Origin: Actinocatenispora thailandica
Lineage (GTDB): Bacteria > Actinomycetota > Actinomycetes > Mycobacteriales > Micromonosporaceae
NCBI RefSeq assembly: GCF_016865425.1
Contig: NZ_AP023355.1
Span: 1,300,198 to 1,364,197 of the forward strand
DNA: 64,000 nucleotides
Direction of reading: 5' to 3'
A program made the translations under genes and the position numbers. A model generated the notes under the pieces. The model was not told where the DNA came from. It ran no database searches and saw only the letters and a program-made list of their open reading frames with translations. Shown piece after piece: positions 46,398 through 54,567 of this stretch (its first letter is position 1; each line of letters opens with the position of its first letter).

Positions 46398-47843
46398 GTG
46401 AAGAGCGCCGTCGAGACGTTGAGCCCTACCCGGGTGAAGGTGTCGGTCGAGGTGCCCTTCTCCGAGCTCGAACCGAGCGTGAAGAAGGCGTATCGGACCA
46501 TCGCCCAGCAGGTGAGCATTCCGGGCTTCCGGCCCGGCAAGGTGCCGACCCGGCTGATCGACCAGCGGGTCGGTCGCGGCGCGGTGCTGCAGGAGGCGGT
46601 GCAGGAGGCGCTGCCGGAGCAGTACATGGCGGCGATCAAGGAGCACGACGTCAAGGCGATCGGCCGCCCCGAGGTCGAGGTGACCGAGCTGAACGACGGT
46701 GACAAGGTCACCTTCACCGCCGAGGTCGACGTCCGCCCGGAGATCACCCTGCCGGACCTGTCCACGATCACCGCCACGGTCGACGAGTACTCGGTGACCG
46801 ACGAGGACGTGGACGCGCAGATCGCGCAGCTGCGGGACCGGTTCGCCACCCTCAAGGGTGTCGAGCGGCCGGCGCAGACCGGCGACTTCGTCTCCATCGA
46901 CCTGGCCGCCACGGTGGACGGCAAGGAGGTCGAGGGCGGCACGGCCAGCGGCATGTCGTACGAGATCGGGTCCGGCCAGCTGCTGGACGGCATCGACGAC
47001 GCGATCGTGGGGCTGAGCAAGGACGAGACGACCACCTTCACCAGCAAGCTGGTCGGTGGCCCGAACGCCGGCGAGGACGCCCAGATCGAGGTCACCGTGC
47101 GCAGCGTCCGGGAGAAGGAGCTGCCCGAGCTGGACGACGAGTTCGCGCAGCTGGCGAGTGAGTTCGACACGCTGGACGAGCTGCGCGCCGACGGCCGCGG
47201 CCGGGTCGAGCGGCAGAAGAAGCTCGACCAGGCCTACCAGGCGCGGGACAAGGCGCTGGAGGCGCTGCTCGCGGCCACCGACGTCCCGATCCCCGAGGGC
47301 GTGGTGACCGAGGAGGTCGAGTACCGCAAGCAGAACATGTCCGAGCAGCTGGAGCAGATGGGCTCCAACCTCGACCAGTACCTGGCGGCCGAGGAGAAGT
47401 CGGCGGAGGACTTCGACGCCGAGCTGAAGGGCAACGCCGAGGAAGCGGTGAAGACCCAGCTGGTGCTCGATGCGCTGGCCGACGCCGAGGAGGTCGGCGT
47501 CAACGACCAGGAGCTGACCGAGGAGGTCGTGCGCCGGGCGCAGCAGGCCGGTGCGCCGCCGCAGCAGTTCGCCGACCAGCTGGTTCGTTCCGGTCAGCTG
47601 GCGGGCGTGGTGGCCGACGTGCGCCGCGGCAAGGCGTTGTCGATGGTGCTTGAGCACGCCAAGGTGACCGACTCGGCCGGCAACGAGGTCGACCTGACGG
47701 CGGTGCTCAACCCGGCCGGTGAGCCGCGGGACGAGGCGGCGGACGACGCGCCCGAGGGTGACGCGCCCGAGGGTGACGCGCCGGAGGCGCCCGCCGAGGC
47801 CGCCGAGGCCACCGAGCAGGAGGCCGCGGCGAAGGCCGAGTGA
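46398..47843 (+). CDS. tig: Trigger factor
   Basis: The 481-residue ribosome-associated chaperone has the ribosome-docking signature GFRPGKVP (residues about 44-51), a peptidyl-prolyl isomerase domain (about 150-240: TGDFVSIDLAATVDG to GEDAQIEVTVRSV), and a helical C-terminal substrate-binding domain. The last 50 residues form an acidic Ala/Glu/Pro tail with EGDAPEGDAPE, typical of actinobacterial Tig. GTG 46398 has CGAGGAG upstream; a TAGACT -10 lies at 46298-46303. It heads the tig-clp block. Confidence 0.95.
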   Translation: MKSAVETLSPTRVKVSVEVPFSELEPSVKKAYRTIAQQVSIPGFRPGKVPTRLIDQRVGRGAVLQEAVQEALPEQYMAAIKEHDVKAIGRPEVEVTELNDGDKVTFTAEVDVRPEITLPDLSTITATVDEYSVTDEDVDAQIAQLRDRFATLKGVERPAQTGDFVSIDLAATVDGKEVEGGTASGMSYEIGSGQLLDGIDDAIVGLSKDETTTFTSKLVGGPNAGEDAQIEVTVRSVREKELPELDDEFAQLASEFDTLDELRADGRGRVERQKKLDQAYQARDKALEALLAATDVPIPEGVVTEEVEYRKQNMSEQLEQMGSNLDQYLAAEEKSAEDFDAELKGNAEEAVKTQLVLDALADAEEVGVNDQELTEEVVRRAQQAGAPPQQFADQLVRSGQLAGVVADVRRGKALSMVLEHAKVTDSAGNEVDLTAVLNPAGEPRDEAADDAPEGDAPEGDAPEAPAEAAEATEQEAAAKAE

Positions 47844-47860
47844 GCTGGTTCGTTTCTGCG

Positions 47861-47902
47861 CCGACCGGCCCGTCACCCGTGTCCCGGGTGCGGGCCGGTC
47901 GG
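47861..47902 (+). terminator. Terminator after tig
   Basis: A long two-part hairpin pairs 47861-47872 with 47891-47902 (12 bp, perfect), with an inner stem CACCCG/CGGGTG, then TGTTTG. It separates tig from the clp promoter region. Confidence 0.75.
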
Positions 47903-47941
47903 TGTTTGCCGTCCGGTTGCGGCGCGCCGCGTGGCACGATG

Positions 47942-47955
47942 CGCTGAGAGCGAAC
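47942..47955 (+). promoter_or_regulatory. Probable ClgR operator upstream of clpP1P2
   Basis: CGCTGAGAGCGAAC has the palindromic core CGCT-GAG-AGCG and fits the remembered ClgR consensus core CGCYNANRGCGWWS. ClgR activates clp operons in actinobacteria. It lies 113 bases before the clpP1 start, a usual position. No clgR gene is in the window. Confidence 0.6.
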
Positions 47956-48067
47956 ACCCGGCCCGTCGGCGGCAGTGGGGCGCACGTACCGGCTAGGGTC
48001 GATGACGAAACCAGCGCCGGGTCGGCAGCATCGCCGCCGGTGCCGTGTGGGCCGAGAGGATCGCAAC

Positions 48068-48688
48068 ATGACTGACCTGTACACGCCTTCCGCGCGCTCC
48101 GCGGACAGCGGCAGCGGCGGATTCGACGACCTGGTCTTCAACCGGCTGCTGCGGGAGCGGATCATCTTCCTGGGCAGCGAGGTCAGCGACGAGTCGGCGA
48201 ACCGCGTCGTCGCCCAGCTGCTGCTGCTGGCCGCGGAGGACCCGGAGCGCGACATCTCGCTCTACATCAACTCGCCGGGCGGGTCGGTCTACGCGGGCAT
48301 GGCGATCTACGACACCATGCAGTTCGTCAAGAACGACGTGGCCACCTACGCGCTGGGCATGGCAGCCTCGATGGGGCAGCTGCTGCTGTGCGCCGGCACC
48401 ACCGGCAAGCGGTACGCGCTGCCGCACGCGCGGATCATGATGCACCAGCCGTCCGGCGGCATCGGCGGCACGGCGGCCGACGTGGCCATCCAGGCCGAGC
48501 AGATGGTGTACACGAAGAAGATGTTCCAGGAGTGCGTCGCGCGCCACACCGGGCAGACGCTGGAGCAGATCGAGACCGACTCCGACCGGGACCGGTGGTT
48601 CACCGCCGAGGAGGCGAAGGACTACGGCTTCATCGACCACGTGGTGACCGGCGCCTCGCAGGTCCCCGGTGGCGCCGGGCTGTCCTGA
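48068..48688 (+). CDS. clpP1: ATP-dependent Clp protease proteolytic subunit 1
   Basis: The 206-residue serine peptidase has the catalytic Ser in [12 protein letters not shown], His in [11 protein letters not shown], and Asp in [14 protein letters not shown]. The [20 protein letters not shown] strand-helix is diagnostic. With ClpP2 it forms the mixed tetradecamer used by actinobacterial ClpX and ClpC1. ATG 48068 follows GAGAGGATCGCAAC. It is co-transcribed with clpP2. Confidence 0.97.
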   Translation: MTDLYTPSARSADSGSGGFDDLVFNRLLRERIIFLGSEVSDESANRVVAQLLLLAAEDPERDISLYINSPGGSVYAGMAIYDTMQFVKNDVATYALGMAASMGQLLLCAGTTGKRYALPHARIMMHQPSGGIGGTAADVAIQAEQMVYTKKMFQECVARHTGQTLEQIETDSDRDRWFTAEEAKDYGFIDHVVTGASQVPGGAGLS

Positions 48689-48738
48689 GCCAGCAGTCGT
48701 CCGCGAGTCAACGCCCGGCCTCAACGAAGGAAACCACC

Positions 48739-49416
48739 ATGAGCCTTTCCACACCCGGCAGCCCGATGGCCATGCCGACCGGCTTCGCGCCGGTGCAGAA
48801 CCGCTACATCCTGCCGTCGTTCGTCGAGCGCACGTCGTACGGGGTGAAGGAGTCCAACCCGTACAACCTGATGTTCGAGGAGCGGATCATCTTCCTCGGC
48901 GCGCAGATCGACGACGTGTCAGCCAACGACGTGATGGCGCAGCTGCTCGCGCTGGAGTCGATGGACCCCGACCGCGACATCACCATGTACATCAACTCGC
49001 CGGGTGGCTCGTTCACCGCGATGACCGCGATCTACGACACGATGCAGTACATCCGGTGTGACATCTCCACGGCCTGCCTGGGCCAGGCGGCGTCCGCGGC
49101 GGCGGTGCTGCTGGCGGCCGGCGCGCCCGGCAAGCGGATGGCGCTGCCCAACTCGCGCATCATCATCCACCAGCCGGCGACCGAAGGCGGGTACGGTCAG
49201 GGGTCCGACATCGAGATCCAGGCACGGGAGATCATGCGGATGCGCACGCTGCTGGAAGACTTGATCTCCAAGCACTCGGATCGCGATGTCGAGCAGGTCA
49301 AGCGCGACATCGACCGTGACAAGATCCTCACGGCCGACGAGGCGATGGCGTACGGGCTGGTCGACCAGGTGCTGCCGAGCCGGAAGAAGAACGCGGCCGC
49401 GGCGGTGGCGGGCTGA
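48739..49416 (+). CDS. clpP2: ATP-dependent Clp protease proteolytic subunit 2
   Basis: The 225-residue paralogue has Ser in [13 protein letters not shown], His in [13 protein letters not shown] and Asp in [13 protein letters not shown]. The longer N-terminus with [15 protein letters not shown] is typical of ClpP2. ATG 48739 has a GAAGGA site, 51 bases after clpP1. It partners ClpP1 in one protease with ClpX as unfoldase. Confidence 0.97.
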   Translation: MSLSTPGSPMAMPTGFAPVQNRYILPSFVERTSYGVKESNPYNLMFEERIIFLGAQIDDVSANDVMAQLLALESMDPDRDITMYINSPGGSFTAMTAIYDTMQYIRCDISTACLGQAASAAAVLLAAGAPGKRMALPNSRIIIHQPATEGGYGQGSDIEIQAREIMRMRTLLEDLISKHSDRDVEQVKRDIDRDKILTADEAMAYGLVDQVLPSRKKNAAAAVAG

Positions 49417-49518
49417 AAGCCCCGCTCGGGGTCCGTTTCGGGCCGCCGAGCGGGTACGGTCGAAGAGTCTGTTCGACAGGTACGGCGCTGGAGCAGGTGC
49501 AGCGCGAATCAGTCAGGA

Positions 49519-49539
49519 GCGGCCGGGCGCCCCGGCCGC
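49519..49539 (+). other. Hairpin in the clpX 5' region
   Basis: A perfect 9-bp stem (49519-49527 with 49531-49539) and 3-base loop lie 19 bases before clpX. Two further inverted repeats precede it: GTCGAA/TTCGAC (49459-49464 with 49472-49477) and GCGCTG/CAGCGC (49485-49490 with 49500-49505). They may be a partial terminator after clpP2, an mRNA-stability element or an operator. Confidence 0.45.
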
Positions 49540-49558
49540 CGTTGCAGGGGAGTCGTAG

Positions 49559-50851
49559 GTGGCACGGATCGGCGACGGCGGTGACCTGCTCAAGTGTTCC
49601 TTCTGCGGGAAGTCTCAGAAGCAGGTCAAGAAGCTCATCGCGGGCCCTGGGGTCTACATCTGCGACGAGTGCATCGACCTGTGCAACGAGATCATCGAGG
49701 AAGAGCTGAGCGAGTCGGGCGACGTCAAGTGGGACGAGCTGCCCAAGCCCAAGGAGATCTGCGAGTTCCTCGACCAGTACGTGGTGGGCCAGGACGGGGC
49801 GAAGCGCGCCCTGTCGGTGGCGGTCTACAACCACTACAAGCGCATCCAGGCGGATGCCGCCGGGCACCGCGCCTCGGGCGCCGACCCGGTCGAGCTGGCC
49901 AAGTCGAACATCCTGCTCATCGGGCCCACCGGGTGCGGTAAGACGCACCTGGCGCAGACCCTGGCCCGGATGCTCAACGTGCCGTTCGCGATGGCGGACG
50001 CGACCGCGTTGACCGAGGCCGGCTACGTGGGTGAGGACGTCGAGAACATTCTTCTCAAACTTATCCAGGCGGCCGACTACGATGTCAAACGGGCCGAAAC
50101 GGGCATCATTTACATCGACGAGATCGACAAGGTCGCCCGCAAGAGCGAGAACCCGTCGATCACTCGGGACGTGTCCGGCGAGGGCGTGCAGCAGGCGTTG
50201 CTGAAGATCCTGGAGGGCACCACCGCGAGCGTCCCGCCGCAGGGCGGCCGCAAGCACCCGCACCAGGAGTTCATCCAGATCGACACCACCAACGTGCTGT
50301 TCATCTGCGGTGGCGCGTTCGCCGGCCTGGAGAAGATCATCGAGCAGCGGGTCGGTCGCAAGGGCATCGGCTTCGGCGCCCAGCTGCACAGCAAGGAAGA
50401 GCGCTCGACCGACGACGTGTTCGCCGACGTGATGCCGGAGGACCTGCTCAAGTTCGGCATGATCCCGGAGTTCAACGGCCGGCTGCCGATCGTCACCAGC
50501 GTGCGCAACCTCGACCGCGACGCGCTCATCCGGATCCTCCAGGAGCCGAAGAACGCGCTGGTCAAGCAGTACGTGCGGCTGTTCGAGCTGGACGGCGTCG
50601 AGCTGGTGTTCGACGAGGAGGCGTTGGCCGCGATCGCCGACCAGGCGATCCTGCGCGGCACCGGCGCCCGTGGGCTGCGCGCCATCATGGAGGAGGTGCT
50701 GCTCCCCGTGATGTACGAGATCCCGTCCCGGCTCGACGTCGCCCGGGTGGTGGTCACCCGCGACGTGGTCCTGGAGAACGTCAACCCGACGATCGTGCCG
50801 CGGGAGGCGCGCGAGTCGCGCAGCCGGGAGCGCCGCGAGAAGTCGGCCTGA
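49559..50851 (+). CDS. clpX: ATP-dependent Clp protease ATP-binding subunit ClpX
   Basis: The 430-residue unfoldase has an N-terminal C4 zinc-binding domain (CSFCGKSQ and ICDECIDLC), Walker [17 protein letters not shown], Walker [10 protein letters not shown], the RKGIGFGAQ (IGF-loop) that docks on ClpP, and the C-terminal AAA+ small domain. It recognises and unfolds substrates and feeds them to ClpP1P2. GTG 49559 follows AGGGGAG. A strong terminator follows. Confidence 0.97.
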   Translation: MARIGDGGDLLKCSFCGKSQKQVKKLIAGPGVYICDECIDLCNEIIEEELSESGDVKWDELPKPKEICEFLDQYVVGQDGAKRALSVAVYNHYKRIQADAAGHRASGADPVELAKSNILLIGPTGCGKTHLAQTLARMLNVPFAMADATALTEAGYVGEDVENILLKLIQAADYDVKRAETGIIYIDEIDKVARKSENPSITRDVSGEGVQQALLKILEGTTASVPPQGGRKHPHQEFIQIDTTNVLFICGGAFAGLEKIIEQRVGRKGIGFGAQLHSKEERSTDDVFADVMPEDLLKFGMIPEFNGRLPIVTSVRNLDRDALIRILQEPKNALVKQYVRLFELDGVELVFDEEALAAIADQAILRGTGARGLRAIMEEVLLPVMYEIPSRLDVARVVVTRDVVLENVNPTIVPREARESRSRERREKSA

Positions 50852-50863
50852 CCGACCAGACGA

Positions 50864-50901
50864 CGAAACGGCCCCGGCGGGCGATCGCCGGGGCCGTTTC
50901 G
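50864..50901 (+). terminator. Strong terminator after clpX
   Basis: A perfect 16-bp stem (50864-50879 with 50886-50901) with 6-base loop and A/T-richer base (CGAAA/TTTCG) follows the clpX stop. It is followed by an 8-bp GTGTCGTG tandem repeat (about 50902-50930). It ends the + strand clp transcript and could also end the converging paralogue transcript. Confidence 0.85.
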
Positions 50902-51056
50902 CGTGTCGTGGTGTCGTGGTGTCGTGGTGTCGTTTCGTGCCGCTGCCCGCGCGTGGCCCGCTCCCGGCCGTGACCATGGTCCCCGCCACGGGGCGACCCC
51001 TGCGGGCCCGGTCGCTCCGCCCGGCTTCGTCGGTCGGTACCGGCCGAGCGGCCTGG

Positions 51057-52007
51057 TCAGCTGCCGCCCTTGTGCACGACGTCCGGGAGCAGCTTGCCGG
51101 TGAGGGTCTCGACGGGCGGTTCGCCGCCGGTCAGGCTCATCACACCGACCAGCGCCACCCGGTCGGCCCAGGCGCAGACGCCGCCCTTTGAGCCGGACGA
51201 GCCGAGGGAGACCTTGGCGCACTTCATCGAGCCGCCGACCGCGGACGGCGGGTCGACCGAGTGCTTCCCGCTGACCGTCACCGAGTCGCCGGACAGGCCA
51301 GAGAAGAAGTCGTCGAGGTGGTTCGCGACGCTGTCCAGCGTCGTGTCCATGGTGCCGCCCCACACGTAGACGGTGGTGTCGGAGCCGTTGGTGTAGGCGG
51401 CGCCGATCGTGGTGGCGAACGCGTCCTCACCGTCCAGTTCGCGCTTCATCGAGGCGGCCACGGTGTCGTTGGGTTTCTTGGTCAGCCCACCGGCCGAGTT
51501 CGGCGTGGACAGCGTGGTCGCGGAGTTCTTGGCGCCGAGCCCGATGCCGACGGTGCCCTGCACGAACGCGTACCCGCCGATGCCGCACAGCACCAGCAGC
51601 ACCGCGCCCGCGCACACCAGCGTGATGATCAGCCCGGTCCGGGACTTCTTCGCCGGTACCGGCGGCGCCGCTGCGGGATACCCCGGTGCCGAGTATCCGG
51701 GCGCCGGGTATCCGGGTGCCGGGTAGCCGGGCGCGGCCGGTGGCGCGCCGTACGCGGTGCCCGGCGCCTCCACCCCGTACGGGTCTGGCGGGTACCCGCC
51801 AGACCCGTACTGCCGCGCCGTGCCGTACTGGGGGCCGGGCGGCGGCACGTCGCCGTACGGGGGCGCGGGCTGGCTTCCGCCGTACGGCGGAGGTGCCGGC
51901 TGCGCGCCACCGCCCTGCTGCTGGTCGCCGAACGGCGACACCTCGTACTGCGGCGGCTGCCGTTGCGGATCCGGGTCGGGCGTGCCTGGGGGGTACGGCG
52001 CGGACAT
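51057..52007 (-). CDS. Membrane-anchored extracytoplasmic protein, paralogue A of a three-gene array
   Basis: The 316-residue protein has a Pro/Gly/Tyr-rich cytoplasmic region with [18 protein letters not shown] repeats, one transmembrane helix ([21 protein letters not shown]) and an outer domain of about 180 residues. The outer domain shares with its two neighbours [38 protein letters not shown] and LLPDVVHK; the two Cys probably form a disulfide. ATG 52007 has GGAGCACCG upstream. It is the last of the three genes read from 53737 down. The family is not one I can name. The position between clpX and valS suggests a conserved chromosome spot rather than a mobile island. Confidence 0.7.
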   Translation of the reverse strand: MSAPYPPGTPDPDPQRQPPQYEVSPFGDQQQGGGAQPAPPPYGGSQPAPPYGDVPPPGPQYGTARQYGSGGYPPDPYGVEAPGTAYGAPPAAPGYPAPGYPAPGYSAPGYPAAAPPVPAKKSRTGLIITLVCAGAVLLVLCGIGGYAFVQGTVGIGLGAKNSATTLSTPNSAGGLTKKPNDTVAASMKRELDGEDAFATTIGAAYTNGSDTTVYVWGGTMDTTLDSVANHLDDFFSGLSGDSVTVSGKHSVDPPSAVGGSMKCAKVSLGSSGSKGGVCAWADRVALVGVMSLTGGEPPVETLTGKLLPDVVHKGGS

Positions 52008-52167
52008 CGGTGCTCCGATCGGGTTGCGGGTGCCGCCAGGGTACGAGCGGGGGCCGGAGCCTCGCGGCGCGATCATGACCGGGACGCGGCGGCGGCGCCC
52101 CGGTGCACGGGGCCGAGACGCCGGCCGTCCAGCGATCAGCCGGGTGAGGGCAGCACGGTCCTCGACG

Positions 52168-52980
52168 TCACCGCTGGTGCACGACGGCCGGCAGGATCTG
52201 GCTCGCGCGTTGCTGTAGGGCCGCCTCGGACTGGCCGTAGCAGAGCACGCTGACCAGCGCATCGCGGTTGTGCCAGCTGCACACACCTCCCACGACGGTG
52301 CCGGTTGCTGTCCGAAGAGTCAGCTGGGCACAGGCCATGCGCCCGCCAATCTGTGCCGGTGGGGTGACAGTCTGCTTGTGTTCGACGGACTGCTTGCCGT
52401 TGGAAAGGTTGCCGAAGAAGCTGTCGAAGCCGTCGTCGACGTCGGTCGACAGGCCGTGGGTGAACAGTCCACCCCAGACGTAGACGGCTGCGGTGGCGGT
52501 TGGGTCCTGGTAGGCGATTCCGATCGGGGACCGGAACGACCCGGAGACATCGTTTCTCATCCGAGCAGCGACGTCGTTGTGCGGTTCCCTGGCCAGATCG
52601 CCGATGTGGTTCGGCGTGGACAGCGTGGTGCGCGCCGCTGTGCCGGACTCGACGAGGTGCCGGCCGAGGTGGCGCCAGACGTAACCGCTGGTAACCGCGA
52701 TCAGGATCAACGCGAGGGCCCCGATCAGGCCGCCTACCCGATACCGCCGGGGGTTCTCCGCCGGCACCTGCCCGGCCGTGATCTCGGGTCCGTGGCGCTC
52801 GGATGGGTGGTCCGATCCCGGGTATGACTGTGCCGAGGCGTCGACCGGTGGGGTGGGAGGATCGGGCACCGCTGGGGTTTCGGCCTGCAGGGTCGGAACA
52901 GACGGTTCGCCGGCTGGCGCGGAATCCGGCGGCGGGGTGGCGGTCCCCTCGCCCGGTGCCGGCGCGGGCCCGTCAGCCAC
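52168..52980 (-). CDS. Membrane-anchored extracytoplasmic protein, paralogue B
   Basis: The 270-residue protein has an 80-residue Pro/Ser/Glu-rich cytoplasmic start without Tyr repeats, one helix (GGLIGALALILIAVTSGYVW) and an outer domain with TTLSTPNHIGDLA, VYVWGG, GGRMACA, VCSWHNRDALVSV and ILPAVVHQ. Start GTG 52980 overlaps the stop of paralogue C by 8 bases (GTGGCTGA), so the two are translationally coupled. Divergence from A and C is large outside the shared motifs, so the duplication is old. Confidence 0.7.
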   Translation of the reverse strand: MADGPAPAPGEGTATPPPDSAPAGEPSVPTLQAETPAVPDPPTPPVDASAQSYPGSDHPSERHGPEITAGQVPAENPRRYRVGGLIGALALILIAVTSGYVWRHLGRHLVESGTAARTTLSTPNHIGDLAREPHNDVAARMRNDVSGSFRSPIGIAYQDPTATAAVYVWGGLFTHGLSTDVDDGFDSFFGNLSNGKQSVEHKQTVTPPAQIGGRMACAQLTLRTATGTVVGGVCSWHNRDALVSVLCYGQSEAALQQRASQILPAVVHQR

Positions 52981-53737
52981 GGTGGACCAGGTCGGTGAGC
53001 ATGCCGGCGGCGGTGGCGGCGAGCTGGTCGCCGGAGCCCGCGGCCATGAACGCGACGGCCGCCTTGTGGTTGCCCCACAGGCAGAACGCGGTGGCGCCGC
53101 CCTGTACGCCGCCGTTCATCTGGTCGGCGCACTTCATCTGGCCGCCGATCGAGTCGGGTGCGTCGACCCGGTGCAGGTCGCCCCACCGGCCGCCCGCGCC
53201 GGAGCCGAAGAACTCGTCGCTCTGGTCGGTGATGGTGCCGGGCTCCGACTCCGCCAGCTCGCCGCCCCACACGAGGACCAGCGTCTCGGCGCCGGGCTTG
53301 CGGTAGGCGGCGCCGATGCTGTGCGTGAACAGGCCTGCGTCCGACATCCGCTGCTCCAGCGTGCTGGCGGTGGCGTTGCCGTCGACCTTCGTCAGGCCCC
53401 CGGCGTGTGCCGGGGTCTGCACCGTGGTGTGCGCATCGGCCGCGATGTCGGCCCGGTGGTTGAGGTAGCCGGCGGTGACGGCGCCGGCGATCAGCACCAC
53501 GACGGCCAGCACGATGAGCGTGACGAGCCCCTTGCGCGACTTCCTCTCCGATGGTGGCGCGTCCGGGAACCCGGCCACCCACTCGTCGCCGGCCGCGGCC
53601 TGCGGCTTCCGGACCGAGGTCGTCGTTGCCGGCGAACTCGCGGCGGGCGGGGCGGTGGGTGCTGTCGACGGGCCGTCGTCGGCCGACTCGCCGGGCTGTG
53701 GTGCGGTGCGGACGGTGTCGTCTGCCGAACTCATCAT
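52973..53737 (-). CDS. Membrane-anchored extracytoplasmic protein, paralogue C
   Basis: The 254-residue protein has a Ser/Thr/Pro-rich start, one helix (LVTLIVLAVVVLIAGAVTAG) and an outer domain with TTVQTPAHAGGL, LVLVWGG, GGQMKCA, AFCLWGNHKAAVAF and MLTDLVHR, matching A and B. It is the first gene of the array. GGAG lies immediately before two successive ATGs (53737 and 53734); spacing favours neither clearly. The shared outer domain is expected outside the membrane, so these could be surface sensors or binding proteins. Confidence 0.7.
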   Translation of the reverse strand: MMSSADDTVRTAPQPGESADDGPSTAPTAPPAASSPATTTSVRKPQAAAGDEWVAGFPDAPPSERKSRKGLVTLIVLAVVVLIAGAVTAGYLNHRADIAADAHTTVQTPAHAGGLTKVDGNATASTLEQRMSDAGLFTHSIGAAYRKPGAETLVLVWGGELAESEPGTITDQSDEFFGSGAGGRWGDLHRVDAPDSIGGQMKCADQMNGGVQGGATAFCLWGNHKAAVAFMAAGSGDQLAATAAGMLTDLVHRG

Positions 53738-53950
53738 GCTCCTACGGGAGGGGACGGCCCCAGGGACGCGGAGAAGTCCCGGAACGAGCGCAGGGCGGTA
53801 CGCGTAGGGTCGTGCCGCCCGACATCGCCGCTGGGGATCTGGCGTGGGGCCGAAACACGTTATCGCCCGTTCCGTCGTGCTGGCCTCGGCCTTTCGGTGG
53901 ATTCGGACGCTCGGTACGAAAGGCCGACCGCCCGGGTGGAGCCGGGCGAC

Positions 53951-53956
53951 TATGTT
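53951..53956 (+). promoter_or_regulatory. Leaderless-type -10 box for the four-helix membrane protein gene
   Basis: TATGTT ends 6 bases before ATG 53963. Confidence 0.5.
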
Positions 53957-53962
53957 GCGATC

Positions 53963-54445
53963 ATGGCGTACCAGCCCGCGACGGCGGCCCCGATGCCTTC
54001 CCGGCCGCCCGGTGTCACCGGTGCCGCGATCGCGCTGATCCTGTCCGGCGCCGCGAGCTTCGTCAGCGCGGCGATCTGGATGGCCGCCGGCCTGTCGGTG
54101 GTGCACGACGACGTGCAGCAGCAGGTGGGTTTCGGCGGCAGCGACATCTTCGCGTACGTGGTCCTGTTCTCGCCGGTGCTGTCGGTGTTCCTGTCGCCGG
54201 CGACGATCATCGGCGGGGTGCAGATGCTGCGGCGCCGCAACCGCCGGCTCACCACGGTGGGTGCGGTGCTGGCGATCGTGCCGCTGACCGGATGCTGCCT
54301 GTTGGCCGGCATCCCGTGCGGGATCTACGCGCTGTTCGTGCTGCGCCGGGCGGAGACCATGGCGTGGTACCGCTCGGGGGCCGCGCCGCCGCCACCCGAC
54401 CCGTACGGGCAGTACGGCGCGGGGCAGTACGGCCCCTGGCGGTAA
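53963..54445 (+). CDS. Small multi-pass membrane protein (DUF4064-like)
   Basis: The 160-residue protein has four hydrophobic helices (for example TGAAIALILSGAASFVSAAI and VGAVLAIVPLTGCCLLAGIP) and ends in a Tyr/Gly/Pro-rich tail (PDPYGQYGAGQYGPWR). The layout fits small actinobacterial membrane proteins of the DUF4064 type. The start is fixed by a leaderless -10. It lies between the paralogue array and valS. Confidence 0.6.
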   Translation: MAYQPATAAPMPSRPPGVTGAAIALILSGAASFVSAAIWMAAGLSVVHDDVQQQVGFGGSDIFAYVVLFSPVLSVFLSPATIIGGVQMLRRRNRRLTTVGAVLAIVPLTGCCLLAGIPCGIYALFVLRRAETMAWYRSGAAPPPPDPYGQYGAGQYGPWR

Positions 54446-54554
54446 CGGCCGGCGTCGCGCCGGCGGCGTACCGCGGGCTTCGGGTGGGTGCCGTCAGGGT
54501 CGGGTGGCCGGGCCGGCGGTGGGCGCCCCGTGGCATCGCGTGACGGGGGCTCCG

Positions 54555-54560
54555 TAGACT
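54555..54560 (+). promoter_or_regulatory. Leaderless-type -10 box for valS
   Basis: TAGACT ends exactly 7 bases before GTG 54568. There is no room for a T-box or attenuator leader, so valS here is not regulated by one from this promoter. Confidence 0.6.
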
Positions 54561-54567
54561 CGTCGGG

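Noticed and set aside
54446-54567. T-box or amino-acid attenuator before valS
   Set aside because: The -10 box lies 7 bases from the start codon and no T-box sequence or Val-rich leader frame is visible.
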